This document shows, piece by piece, positions 22,846 through 35,100 of a DNA stretch of 64,000 bases. This DNA is from Favolaschia claudopus (taxonomy: Eukaryota; Basidiomycota; Agaricomycetes; Agaricales; Mycenaceae), in contig JAWWNJ010000058.1 of NCBI GenBank assembly GCA_037176885.1, positions 124,001 to 188,000 of the forward strand, given 5' to 3'. Each line of letters opens with the position of its first letter. The first letter of the stretch is position 1. The position numbers were made by a program, and so were the translations under genes. The notes under the pieces were generated by a model. The model searched no databases. It worked only from the letters and a program-made list of their open reading frames with translations, and was not told where the DNA came from.

Positions 22846-24026
22846 GTTCTTCCCTTTTTGCCTCATTAGACGGGACGGATATACAACCTCACGCCTTTTT
22901 CGTAGAAAATCATTCGAAAAATTTGAATTGGATTTCAACCTAAAGTTTGAAGCAGCCCGCGTAACGGCCGGGAAAATGTTAAAATTCGTGATGATGAAAT
23001 TTCATCGGAATCATGTCCAGTATCTTGGTATTTTACCCACCCCTCTCTGACTCTGAGAGCACTGATATTCGCGAGCGCTACCGATCTCCCCATCAGAATA
23101 TTTTGATGGTCCAAAATCGGAGATGGGTGTGTCGACGAGGTGTCTAGAAAAAATTTGCATCCCGAGGGCTGCGGAGCCATCAGCCATCCGGTGGCCGCAT
23201 CGCAACGTCGCTAACCACAATTATTAACATTATGCAAGTAGGATAGAAGGAAGTTTGCTTCTCCACGACGAATCAAATAAATCAAGTGAAGCTTTGGTCT
23301 CATCCGGCGATCGAAAGCGTTTGAAATAATTGAGCCTTGACTTCTCCTGGACTTCCTAATCCCCTGGTGGAATTCGAATCGTTTGATAAGTAGACAGTAC
23401 TTACGATCATCTGCTGGTCAACGTTGAACCAATTGCGTAGGAGGCAGGATCAACGCGGGGAGACCAGAGAAAGAAATTGTAACTAATACCTACTACCTAC
23501 CTAGCGTAATTTCGTGCCACAATTTTATGGACTCAAAGTGAAGTTTGAACGGAGTCCGGACTAGGGACCAGTCGGCCGAATCGCCGAGTCCCCGAAATCC
23601 AAATCAGACGTGATTGCGTCACGCGTTACTTTTCTGTTTCCTGCGCTCATGACCTCCCAAAGCTACGACAATTCACAGGGAACCGGGCTTCAGAATCGCG
23701 TAGTTGATACTTAATTCCTTGGACAAATCTCTGACGCCTGGTCTGAACTCCCCCCGACCGTTGCGGAAGTAAGTGGTTCCTTACTTACAGTAAGTGATTC
23801 ACCGCTAGTTATACACAGCCGCGGGAGAGTTCACCGACTTATGAATGAGAATGCAGAGGATTCGGAAGAAGATTCAAGCCGTACTTGGATTTGGCTCTGA
23901 CCCCTTCACGCTATCATCCCCGTTTCGGCCTTGTCAGGCCAGCCGCCCAACATGTTCCTGAAAATGCGCCCGGAATCCATGTAAATGCCAAGCTAACGCT
24001 TTATCGAAACGCCGAATCCCTGGTCG
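22846..24026. other. Intergenic region, no gene seen
   Basis: No ORF with splice support was found. A 14-bp perfect palindrome GATGAAATTTCATC lies near 22,992-23,005. Otherwise nothing recognisable. Confidence 0.6.
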
Positions 24027-24033
24027 TATAAAG
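24027..24033 (+). promoter_or_regulatory. TATA box of the secreted-protein gene
   Basis: TATAAAG lies 30 bp before the ATG at 24,063, a short leader for this genome. Confidence 0.5.
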
Positions 24034-24062
24034 ACGCTTGAACGTCTACTTTGTATACAACA

Positions 24063-27000
24063 ATGAGGCCTGCCTTCGCCCTCGCAGTCGCAGCTCTGCT
24101 GCCTGTGGTCCATGGAGATCTCCTGTTAGATTTTCTGGGCGCACCGCTCACGGTCGGGAACACTTCAATCGTGTCCAGCGCCTCTAGATCTGCGGCTACA
24201 GTTTCAACATCCGCAAGCTCAGCGAGCTCAAGCCTCTTCAATACACTGCCGACAAGTACCGTTATCGGAATCGCTACCGTTCCTCAGAAACGAGCCGCCA
24301 TTCCAGCATGCCTCAAGACCGTGGAACTGTCTTGTCTGAACCTGGCTGCAAACTGTATTGACTCCGTCAATGCCGGCGTTCGTAGCATTCTTACATTCCT
24401 TCTTTTCTTTGATTGTCCTTCTCAAAACTTGAGCTAACGAAGTATTCGCAGAATGTCAACATTCTCTGGAGTATAAAGTCTTGTGTTGCTGCGGCTACAT
24501 GCTATGGGGTACGTTTCTTGGCCCTTCTTGTTCTAAACTTACTCGCTAATTCTACCGTGTAAGGTCGGCGATTTGATTACGAGTGTCGAATGTCAGACGG
24601 GATTTGTTGTAACAAACTCAGCTCAAGCTGCCCTTCCTACTAGTGTAAGTGTGCCAAATGTTCTCCGATATGCACTCTGTCTCACTTGATTTTCACAGAT
24701 CTACAATGGGATTGTCATGGGCTGCACATCGTGGTAAGGACACTCGTTCATCTCGCAGGGTTTCAGGAGTCCTGACTTGGCGAAACAGCGCTATCACCCA
24801 GCAAAACTACATCGACTTTTACTTCGGACAATTGACGGCGGTCAACTCTGCCAATTTCCCAATGTAAGTTTTATGTTCTCCGCATTTGTATGATTGCATA
24901 TCAATCTCGGGCATCAAGTTCCAGCGCGGTGGTCAAGGCATTTTGGAGTGTCATCACTACGTGGGCTGCTACTGGAAGCACGGTTCCATACAAGAAGTAA
25001 AACATTTTCTGATACATCTTCTCCATCACTGAACTTTCTGCAGTTTCAACGACTGGTTACATTTTTCATCGTTTCCGGTCACGACGATAGTGAGCACACT
25101 TTCGCTGTAGATCCTCTTACCCTTCTCAACCTTTCAGACGACGACCATGCCTGTCACCACGTATACTCAGCTTACTTGGAGTCAGTGAACGAGTTTCTAA
25201 ATACAATACTATTACTGACGGCTGATTGCTCCAGACCCAAATCCTGCTCCCACTTCTGGCGCCGTATCCGAAACGTTTGTGAAATCAACCACCACCGTGA
25301 TTATTGCAATCCCTACGGCTACGACTTCAGTCGTAATTGGAGGGACCAGCATCACACTTGCTCCTGGTGGTACGCCCATCAACAGCCCATTACCTCCCGG
25401 CATCTCGATCCATGGCGCGACGATACCAACATGGAGTGATTCTTCGCACAAATTCCCCGTCAATCTTGAAAAACTGATCCGGTTCTTTAGATCCCAACAT
25501 CATACCGCCCACCTCCGTCGCCTCTGTCACCTTTACAGCCCCTCCTTCATTCACCACCATCGTAGCCGTCCCTCCTGCCTCAAATTCTCCCCCGAAAAAT
25601 ATCACCGGTCCACCGGGAGACAAGAACAGCGACGGCAATAACTGGTGGCTGCTGCTGTTCCCCGGGGTCATAGGCGGATTGCTTCCGGCAGATATTGGTA
25701 TACCAGGGGGTGTGAAGCCTACCGCTGCGCCGCCGCCTGATTGGACGGGCGCGTGGACAGATCCTGACCCCACATCAAGTTCCATGCACAACTCAGTTAG
25801 CGCAAGTTCGTCGGCCTCTTCTTCGTCATCTTCGTGTCCCCAGCCGACTGGAGCCTATTCCCTGTCCGACGATGATGAAAATAGCGACTGGGAGGATCTT
25901 GGCTCGGATCCCGATAGACGCCGAAGCGATATTATGACGATTGCTGCTCGTGCAGGTCGCTGTAAGTGTTCACGCCTATGTATCTAAGCTGTGATTCCAG
26001 CTGAGCTCATGAACTTTCGAACAGCCATGAGCCTCCCTGTTTGCGGGATCACTGAGAAGAATGGGAATCTTGTCATCAACCCCAATAGTGTTAGTTTAAC
26101 AACTGGAACATATTATACGATTGGCACCAAGGCGGCGGGCGGGACAAGCATCGTTTTGAATCCGATAGTTGTGAACAGTCGGCCGGTCGGCAATGGCCCC
26201 AAGACTGTTGCTCAGGAACATATCTTTGAGTGAGTGTGTTTGATGATTTTCATCTATCTCTTGCCAGTCGTTGACAAACTGCTTAGGATAGGATATATCC
26301 GACAGTTCTTTGAATCCATCAACGATAGCGGTCGAGGTATTTCGTGTACTTGGTGCGGATAAGCTCTTACTCTCTATCCTTTTCACCTTGATCTTTTCAT
26401 TGAATAACTCAGGATCCTCAATAATGTCTACAATCAGGCCGGGTGGGATGGCCAAACTTGGGCGTTATCATTGCTGCAGGAGATCGACCAGGTATGTGGG
26501 ATTAGCACTTCGAATTGGGTGGATAAAGAGCTTGCATCGCCTAGCGTGCTAACATGGTTTGGGTCGACAAACCAATGAATCAAGGCCAGCATTGTCACCT
26601 TCCTTTCTTAAGTTCAGTCATTCATCATTCATTCTCTAGCCAAATCCAATGTTGTCAATCGTAACAAGGCAACCGCTGCCGACCCGCCACAGAAGGAGAA
26701 TATGGATACGATCTCGGACTTTACAACAACGATCTCGGTTAACGAGATTCAAGATATAGAGTATTTCATTCGGAATTTTGCTGCGCTTGGGACGTGTACG
26801 TGGCTCTTGTGGTTTTCATTGTGTTTCGAAATGTATCGAGCCTCACTGTCGTCCAGATTTTAGCAACACAGCGGGGATATTCCAAGCCACGGCGTTGCGG
26901 GTTCAAAATCGTTTGGCTCAGATCACACCGAATACTCCCGATGTCAACCTGCCCGTCGCATTCAATGCCTGGTTACGTGCGCTGTTACCTACTTATCCAT

Positions 27001-27829
27001 TGGGATGCACGTGAGTCCAGCTGGATCAGTTTACCTACTCCGTTAATCTTTCAACTGCATAGCTCTCGAGCCAACAATGTCTTCAATTACTATCACGCGA
27101 AAATGATCACGGTTGCGAATCAACATAACAACGGCGTGGTGCCTCAGTGTTTCCCGCTGTTCCCGGCCGGCGTACGAACGTTCAGTTCTCCCTCGTTGTA
27201 ATTCGCTGAACACCACAATCATGTAGATTAATCCCCAGTCATTCACCTGGCAGGTCAGTATCAATGCTTGTTTTAAGATCGTTGTGTTCAAGTTGTATGA
27301 TTCTCAGAATCTCCTTCCTCCGCCACCAACTCTACCTCCCTGCAACATCCCCGGGACCCAAGGAAGGTTACAATTCGGATTCAACCCGGACGGATCTCCT
27401 GAGCCTTCGGTCACTGCCCTCCGTGTTCTGGGAGCAGGCCGCTCCGACTTCTACGGATTAGGCACGGGAACGGACTTCACCGGTCCTCATTTTGCCGCAG
27501 AAAGCCAGCCAGGTTGCGGAAACGGTGCGGTGCACGTAGGTCTGAGCGACCCTACCACCGGTAGACTCCCCGATGTCTTCTTTTCGCCTCAGTGTAACGG
27601 ACAAACTGGGAAACAGACCGTGCCGTTTTCGTTTGTGCTGAACGGGCAGCCGCTCAGCTGTAGCCCAATCTACACAAATCAGGCGGTGGCGCCGGGTCAG
27701 CCAGTTCCTATCCGGGTGGTTTGTGCTGGGTCTGCGGCGGCGGCGGCGACTTGTGCGAATTCACTTCTGAGCAGCACATACCCTACCGGGCACTTGCTCA
27801 CGGGGCCTCTGACGTTTATTCCTGTTTAA
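24063..27829 (+). CDS. Large secreted protein with 19 exons, unknown function
   Basis: Hand-spliced exons: 24063-24377, 24452-24508, 24564-24644, 24699-24733, 24789-24863, 24919-24996, 25044-25089, 25138-25180, 25235-25435, 25491-25961, 26025-26229, 26287-26343, 26413-26491, 26545-26593, 26640-26795, 26857-27010, 27063-27171, 27227-27253, 27308-27829. They total 2,760 nt (919 aa) with frame kept. The first 18 residues are a signal peptide ending VVHG. A Cys-containing domain (CLKTVELSCLNLAANC) follows. Next are Thr/Pro-rich stretches with a repeated W-N-P-N join, a Ser-rich acidic linker, and a C-terminal domain with AQEHIFEIGYIRQFF, VPQCFPLFPAG and CGNGAVHVGL. Family not recognised; probably extracellular or wall-bound. 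Exons 12-15 are the least certain. Confidence 0.7.
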
Positions 27830-28493
27830 TCACCTTAATCATTGTTTCTGCCTCGTTAAACTAGTATCATCTGCCCTTTTAATTCATTTTTTTCGGAATT
27901 TTGACAAGTTCATGGTTCAAGTTCTGTCGATTCTTTATTTTTGTTGGTTTTACAAGTCAGTTCGAAGTCAGTTGAGTTGAGTTCGTGGTACGTTTCACTT
28001 CGACTCTGGTATCTACAATTCAGGTACCGAAATCTGCGTTTCCTTAGAGCTCAAACCTAGCGAAGGAATAGTCCCGGCGCTGATCATTACTCATTCACCA
28101 TGTCGGTGATGAAAGCGGTGTTGTGAATGGCTACTCGAACGTTCGACTTTTCGATGTTCTATCTAGTGAGTTTTCTTTCCTTTCTCGAGATTACGCAGGT
28201 ACCTTGACTCTCGTGAATACTATTAATTCATCTGAATCCTCGAAGATGAATTCCAGCAGCCGGAATTTTGCTTGCATTGAAGATAGAGCATCACGAACAC
28301 GAGGGACTTCACAGAAAAACGAGTCTCCCACGCAGACAATGAAACAAATGACGGGTATATGGCCTCTACGAGGCGGAAGCTTAACCTTTACCTTGTTGTA
28401 CCCACTTTGTACCACCAATCTACGGCCGGAGTCTTGTACCACAGAACTGGGCCGAGATCAGCGGATACGTATTGATTTGGCACGTGAACTTGA
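27830..28493. other. Intergenic region with a fragment of the dispersed repeat
   Basis: No gene. The stretch 28,270-28,350 matches the start of copy A (16,270-16,330), sharing CATCACGAACA followed by a GGGACTTCAC-like block; on the minus strand both read a similar REVSPVRDVLS-like frame. This is taken as a fourth, truncated copy. Confidence 0.45.
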
Positions 28494-28501
28494 TATCTTC
28501 T

Positions 28502-28933
28502 CAAGGGGTACCCACCGGCAAAACCCGAGACACCGGCTAAGGGGGGGGTGGGCCTCAAGGTCGCCTTATTCCACTTTTCCGACCTAGCCTTGGATTGGTC
28601 TGAAAACGCGTTTGAGAAGGTCAGAAAAAAAAAAGTGAGAAAATATTTGATTACATAATATATTGGGTGTATCCCGGACAAACCCGAACGACAAGTCATG
28701 GCCAGGAAAATGCAGAAAATGTGTGAGATACCACATTTGAGCAGTGATGTGTCCCAGAAGTGTACTGATATGGTCAGAATCAAAGCAAAATTCGACTAAA
28801 CTTTGGCAGTTTTTGATGGGAATTACCGGTTTGGGGGCTTATGTAACACTTACGTAGGGGGGGTGGGGGTCGAGCGAGCGTTAAGTCACTTTTCCGACCC
28901 TGTGTCCGAAGTTTTAAGGTTGGGTACCCCTTG
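28502..28933. mobile_element. 432-bp hAT-type MITE with perfect 8-bp target duplication
   Basis: The ends are CAAGGGGTACCCA and its exact reverse complement. Beyond 13 bp, similarity continues imperfectly for about 25 bp. Both sides are flanked by TATCTTCT (28,494-28,501 and 28,934-28,941). An 8-bp duplication and a YAGGG-like terminal repeat fit the hAT superfamily. The inside holds two copies of a module, in direct orientation on the minus strand, with GGTCGGAAAAGTG and a C-rich run, at about 28,592-28,536 and 28,898-28,850. No coding capacity, so non-autonomous. Confidence 0.85.
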
Positions 28934-29106
28934 TATCTTCTCCATTTACCACGACCATCCCATGTCGCGCTGGCTGTCCAATGAGATGCTAACACTGCAG
29001 ACACCTTTGGTTGCTGTTCTGAGTCAACACTACCGGTAAGAATGAAGCGCCATCGATTCAATACTTCCGACCGAGATCCACTGTCCAGCTCGTCTACTCG
29101 CGTAAC

Positions 29107-32100
29107 TCAAATACCTGTCATTACCGCATCCATGTCCGTCGAATCAAAATCCAGGAAGTCTCCTTGAAGCAGCATCTTAACTTTACCTTCCGGTATCAGG
29201 TTGTAAAACCAGGATAACCGGTCACGAGTGTAAGTCTTTGTCTTTTCAGCTTTAGCTTCGGTCCGGCGCAATTCAGCTCTCAATTCCTCTGATATATGGT
29301 TTTGAATTCGGTCCAAAGTAAAAGGTCGAAGAATACACAAGCCTTCTAATTTCCGCACTCTTGACAACATGACATACGCACTCTGTATGCTCGGACACCC
29401 GGCAAGATCTATACAACACACATCAAGGGAACGTCCCTGTGCATTGTGAGAGGTAAATGCGAATGCTGGGATCAGAGGGAGCTGAGAGCGTCTTGCTGAG
29501 TATAAGGTATCCGAATTTGGAAGCCTGAATTCGATGTCATCGGATACGGGTTTGAGAGTCACTCTGTGCGGATGAGGTACATGTAAGTTCTTGTTCCTGT
29601 ATGCCTTGAAGTCCACATCAGCTGAAATAGCATAGCGCCTCCCATGAATCTCTTCATATACAACTGAAACAAGTGTTCCTGGGCTGCCATTGGATATCCC
29701 AAGCTCCGTCGCGATGTTCTCGGTGCAAAACACAGGCATCCCAGGCATGTAAGGAACTTTCCCGCCGAGATCATTGGCTTCTTTTACTGGTATTGCCCAG
29801 GCAACCTCAGCAACTATACCCGTAAGTTGGTATTTCTTGGATCCGCGTCCCCGTGTATCTTTGGAATAATAAATATGATATTCCTGGCTGGTCGCAACTG
29901 AAAATGCATCTGACATCTTCAGATTATGACCGTCTCGAGCAGCATTGGTGTAGACAATCAAGGGGCAGGCATTCCCCGGACCCTCGATCCACCTTTTGAC
30001 ATCAGTAAGTGCCTTAGTGTCGTCACTGCATTCAATGTCTGATAGTACATAGCGGTCCAGAATTTCCTTATCATTGACGGTGCACAAGCCTTTTCTCAGT
30101 CGCTTCAATATATCAAGTAAGATAGGATCATCTTTTTGCCTCATTATCTCATCGAGGATAACAACATGCTCGATCTGATGCCAAACTTGAATGCCTTTGG
30201 TTTCCTGGCGAGTTTTCTCATTCAGATCATTCAAGAGATTATTTTCATAGCATCTGACAAACTCTCGAGCGAACAGGGATGTTCCTCGAGCTGGCGGCAA
30301 CTGACAGGGATCGCCACAAACAGCCCAATTCAACCCACCCAAAATTCTTTCGGTATTCCCTCTTGCCATGCTCAAGTATTCTGACAAACGAGCTACGTCC
30401 TTTGCGCTCAAAAAATAAATCTCGTCAGTAACTAAGGTCTCAATCGGTTTTGCTCTATTTTCTAAGTTTTGGCGCGTACGAGGTTGCGACTTCATTTTTG
30501 CAGGAGGCACGCGCAAAGAGGCTTCAGCATGGATTGTAGATCCACCGATATCATTAGCGACGACGCCGGTTGGCGCTGTCAAGCGTAATCGCTCCGGACG
30601 TCCAGTGAGTTCGTAAAATTCTCTCCATGCTTTGAAGATCACGGACTTGCCTGTCCCTCCAGGTCCCGTGCACAGTAATGTTAACGGCGGTTCAGTGTGA
30701 TTGGTGTGTAGTTCACGACCAATTTTATCTGCTAACAGAAGAAATGCCCTGGACTGTTCATCATTCAAGGTGTGTTTAATTATAAGTGCAAGGCAGAGTT
30801 TTTGGTACGGAAGAAGAGAATCCCAACCCAATGTGGCATCTGTGGACTGAGTCCCAGATGCCCGTTGAACTCGGTCGGAGATTTCTCTAGCTCGCTTCGC
30901 CTCATCGAGTAATGTCGTTGACAGTGCGTGGGGGATTCGGTCAGACTGCTGGCGGAAACCCAGTTTCTCCTTGTCACTCTTTGTGGCTGCTTCCAATTGC
31001 CGCTCGATCAACCGCTTTTTATCATCCACTAATGCCCGGTGCGCACTTTCTGCATTCATTTTATCAGCCTCATCTCCAACTCGTGTCAGATTTTCACAGT
31101 TTGGAATCACTACGTTCGATGAGACGGAATAGAATCCGTGAGATTTAGCTTCTTCAACAATGACTAGTGCTTCCCGCGTAGCACGCGTATTTTTGCCGAA
31201 GTTTATCTCGTCGGGATCGATGTCGTCGGGATCGACTGTGGCCTGCATTGCATTCTCCCAAGCAGGGTCAAAATTGTGTTCGGTATCATCGTTGATGTCA
31301 ACACCAGACTCTTTTGCAGTGCTGAACAGGCTTACCAATCGTTTGCTTCGTTTCGCAGCATAGTCAAATTTTGCGTCGCGCGTTTGATATAGTAGCTGCA
31401 TATTTTTTATGATTCGAATATGCTGAGCCTTCATTGTGGGCTTAAATTCATGAAGTGCGTCTTCCCACAACATACTATCCAATTTCACCGGAGATGACTT
31501 GTTCTCAGTCCATGGCTTGAACAAAGTAAGCAATACTGCAGCATATTTTACCTTGTCTGGATCGAAGTCATTGCGAGGGACACGATAGCCCATAAGCACC
31601 GGGATCACTGGTTGGGGTAACTGTTTCAAGCAATGTGTGGTATATTCCGGGTGGCCTGGTTTGAAGTTGAGGTAAATGTTTCGCTGTGTAGCGGATTTTG
31701 GTTTCTTCTCTTTAACATAGTTTCTCATGATGTCCCAAACGCACATTGTTTGCAGCTCTGGAGGCCGGTAAAACATATCGTTAAAGAGTTTTGAGAATTT
31801 CTTTTCTTCCGCATCAGTCTGCGGTTCGATTTTCAGCTCTATTTCGAGTGTATCTGGTGAGAGGGTGATCATGTTGTCATCTTCGTCTTCTGGAATGCTT
31901 AATCTATGCTCTGTAAGGTCATCGGATTCGTCGGTACCCTTCTCATTCTCCCCAGAGTCCATGTCTTGCACATTCTTGATTGCAAACACATCCCGTGCAA
32001 TGTCCCGCAGGAGCGAAGACCACCAATACTCGTGGTATGAATCAGAGACATAATGATTCTTTCGACCCAACAAAAAGCATGCTGTTTGCTGCCCACTAAG

Positions 32101-35100
32101 CTCTCGCTTTCCAACCAAGGTATTCGCTGTTTTGACCATCATTAAACGACTCAATTCGGAAGGATCGGTTTTGCCATCGATATCAATTGGGGGTTTATCT
32201 TGCAGTGCCTTAATTGAGGCGCATAGGGCAGAGAAGACGATTGAGGTATCAAGTTGTAGTTTTATGGTATAATTCAACATATACTCAATGAGTGCCATAC
32301 TCACAGTTCCTGAAGCAATTTGTTTGAGATCTGTATTGCATCCCAGGCACAATGTACCTGTCGGATTGTGACCATTCAAACTCGCATTCTCACATCGAAT
32401 CACTAAATCCCCATCATCGTCGAAATGAGTTTTAGACACCAGCGGCCGAGGAAGGTCAAACCGACAGTCCTTGTCCGGATCAGCCAAGAACCTGATTCTC
32501 TGAGGTATATGCTTGAAGCATGTTGGATTGTGTTCATGAACGAGCCCAGTATTCTCGCATAGATCTCGGTGATGTTGATCCCTGTTTTCAGAGTACCCTT
32601 CGGACGTGGGATCAAGAGGACGGCTTAAAACGGGGAGCTTCTTCGGCATCCCTTCAAGTTGAACATATTCCGTGGTGCCTTGTCCAAAACTTTGACAAAT
32701 AATGTCATCATACCAAGCTCTGAGTTTTTCTTTGAAAACAGGATCAGCATTCATGCGTTCTTTCATATCTAGAGGGGAGGATGGAGCAAATCGGAGCCAT
32801 ATGAGAATATGCAAATGCAAAGATCCCCGTACCTGTGCTTCGATAACTGCATACCACCCAGCAACTTCTCCGAGCACGCCTATCTTTGAAGCACGTTCTG
32901 TTCCCAAAATGATCTCGAGAAACTTTGTAACCATGAGATGAAAAAACTCTGCACCGGCAACCGGATTCTCCGCCAGTACCTTTGCTCGAGAACCACTCTC
33001 TTTATCTCCATCGAGTGCATCAAAGATTTTGTCTAAGTCAACATCTCGCCCAGCAAGTACTTGTGCAATCGGATTGTGGGCATCTGCTGGATTCACAGTA
33101 CCAAAGATGTGCGGTAGACCATTACATATGATTTTACTCTTTGCTTGTTGCTTCATCTCATCTACATCACCGGCAGAGCCAGGAATATGATCAGAGACAT
33201 AGTTGACGTATTTCATCAATTGAGCTGCCGCTTTTTCACTCTCCGTCCCGGGTTTTGCAAATGGATTGGTGTCCAGTTTCGCCTTGTATGTATCCAGGGA
33301 CTCAAGATCAACTTTGGGGATTAACTTCTGAATTACAGGGAACCAGGAACGGTTGACTGCAAGTCGAGATTTAAACGAAGTCTGTCTTCTTTGGATAATG
33401 TTGCTCATCACGAAAATAAATGATTTGTGAACCTGGAAACGCCGGTCCGCAATAGTGAGTAAGTGTTGAACATGCGGTAAGGTGTCAACATGGTGAAATC
33501 CGAAGTCTGTTGAGAGACGCACATTGTTATTATCAACCATTCCAACACCATACGGGAAGAGAGTTGGCCACAAGCATCCAAATACTCGCGGATTTTTTGA
33601 TGTATGTAAAGGTGTGTTCCCGGAAGGAAATTTGACAAATTCTGTGTCCTGTTTCTTAAGGCGTTTCAAAGCCTCTAGCTTCCTCTGCCTGTAAGTAGAC
33701 TCGAGATCATCAGCATCAACAAGGGTGGTTGAAGTAAGTTCAAAAGTGTTGGTCGTATCAAAGATTTCAGCGTTAGCTTGATCTGTGTATGAGGATCCTT
33801 GATTAGTAGCGGAATTTGTTCGAAGAAAGTCCTTGACAGCCAAAGGGCAATCGTACTCGGGGTATTCTTCCAGATTAGCAACAACGGAATCTTTCCTCAA
33901 GTCCCCATAGAGCGGATTATTTTCAATCAGCCAGAACAATGCTTGCTTGACTTTCTGACGGCGCACGAGAAGCGGGGATCTTTGGAGCATGCTCTGGGTG
34001 ACTTCCGTCTCAGGCGACGCAACAAGGATTACGCAGACTTCATCGCGAAGGCGGAACAAAGGTAAAGGCATGGCACTGACAAATGAACTGGTATCTTGCG
34101 GTAAGATGCAAACATTTCCACGCGCAGCAAGTTGTCCCGACGGACCAAGTTTAATCTTGTACATGCATCTCGTAGCCCGTGCCCGGGCTATACACTGTTC
34201 TTCCAAAAATGTCAACCCTTGAAGTTCCGGAGGGACATCACCGATCCAAAGCCCATTTGCGTAGCTTCGAAGGGGGAGAGCTTGAAATTTGTTGTGGCTC
34301 ACCGATAGACTACACAGATGACAGAGCACATAGGTAGAGCCATTTATGAGAGTGGACAGCTTGAAAGCTTCAATATGCGGTTGATGTGAATTCTCACGAA
34401 GGCTTTGAACAGCGTGATTCAATACCGATATGTCAAGCTCTCCCATCGGTCTCATTTTTACGTCAATCGCCAACTCAAGCTTTCCGCAGAAAGAGCATTC
34501 GTACCTCTTGAGCGCTTCATTGTTGGTGCTTTCTCGGAACTCGTGAACTATTTGATCTTTTTCACTTTGCGAGAGAATTCGTGGAAACACAGGAGTTTCA
34601 AGGCTCGAGCCTTCAGACGATGTTCGAACCTTCTTTTGTGGAGGCCCCTCGGCAACTGGATTCTTTCTCTTCTTGCCTTTTGTATATAGATTCAACATCA
34701 GTAAGCATTCCTGTAATTCAGTAGAAGAAAGAACACGTTTGCCACTTATACCGGCTTGGATGGCTTCTGATCTCAGAATCAAACAGCTATTCGTGCATTG
34801 ATGCAACTCAAAATCTTTCCGTAACACAGCGGCTTTTTTCTCTTGTCTGTCAGCCGTACGCCTCGACAGGTTCTGATGTCGAGGTACACACTGTTGGAGG
34901 ACCTTAACGCTGGCATTCCGTGTTACAGCCAAGAACTGGACGACAGCATGCTTATCTGCAAGGGTGAGACTCACATATGGATCAGCGACTTGTTTTACGG
35001 ACGGTTGACCAGCCGTATTGGTTTCAGTGTCGAGGTCATGCAGCACAGTCGCGGATGCAGACATTAACGTGGCAATTCCAGGCACAGATTTATTTGGGGA

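Noticed and set aside
26492..26640. In-frame TGA at 26,576-26,578 in the secreted-protein gene as a lesion
   Set aside because: An alternative chain (intron 26,492-26,544, exon 26,545-26,593, intron 26,594-26,639) keeps frame and gives a sensible peptide, so no lesion is needed.
27860..29106. CTAG-type 3' terminus of the Helitron
   Set aside because: Several YYAG words occur but none had a convincing adjacent hairpin and A/T target; left undefined.
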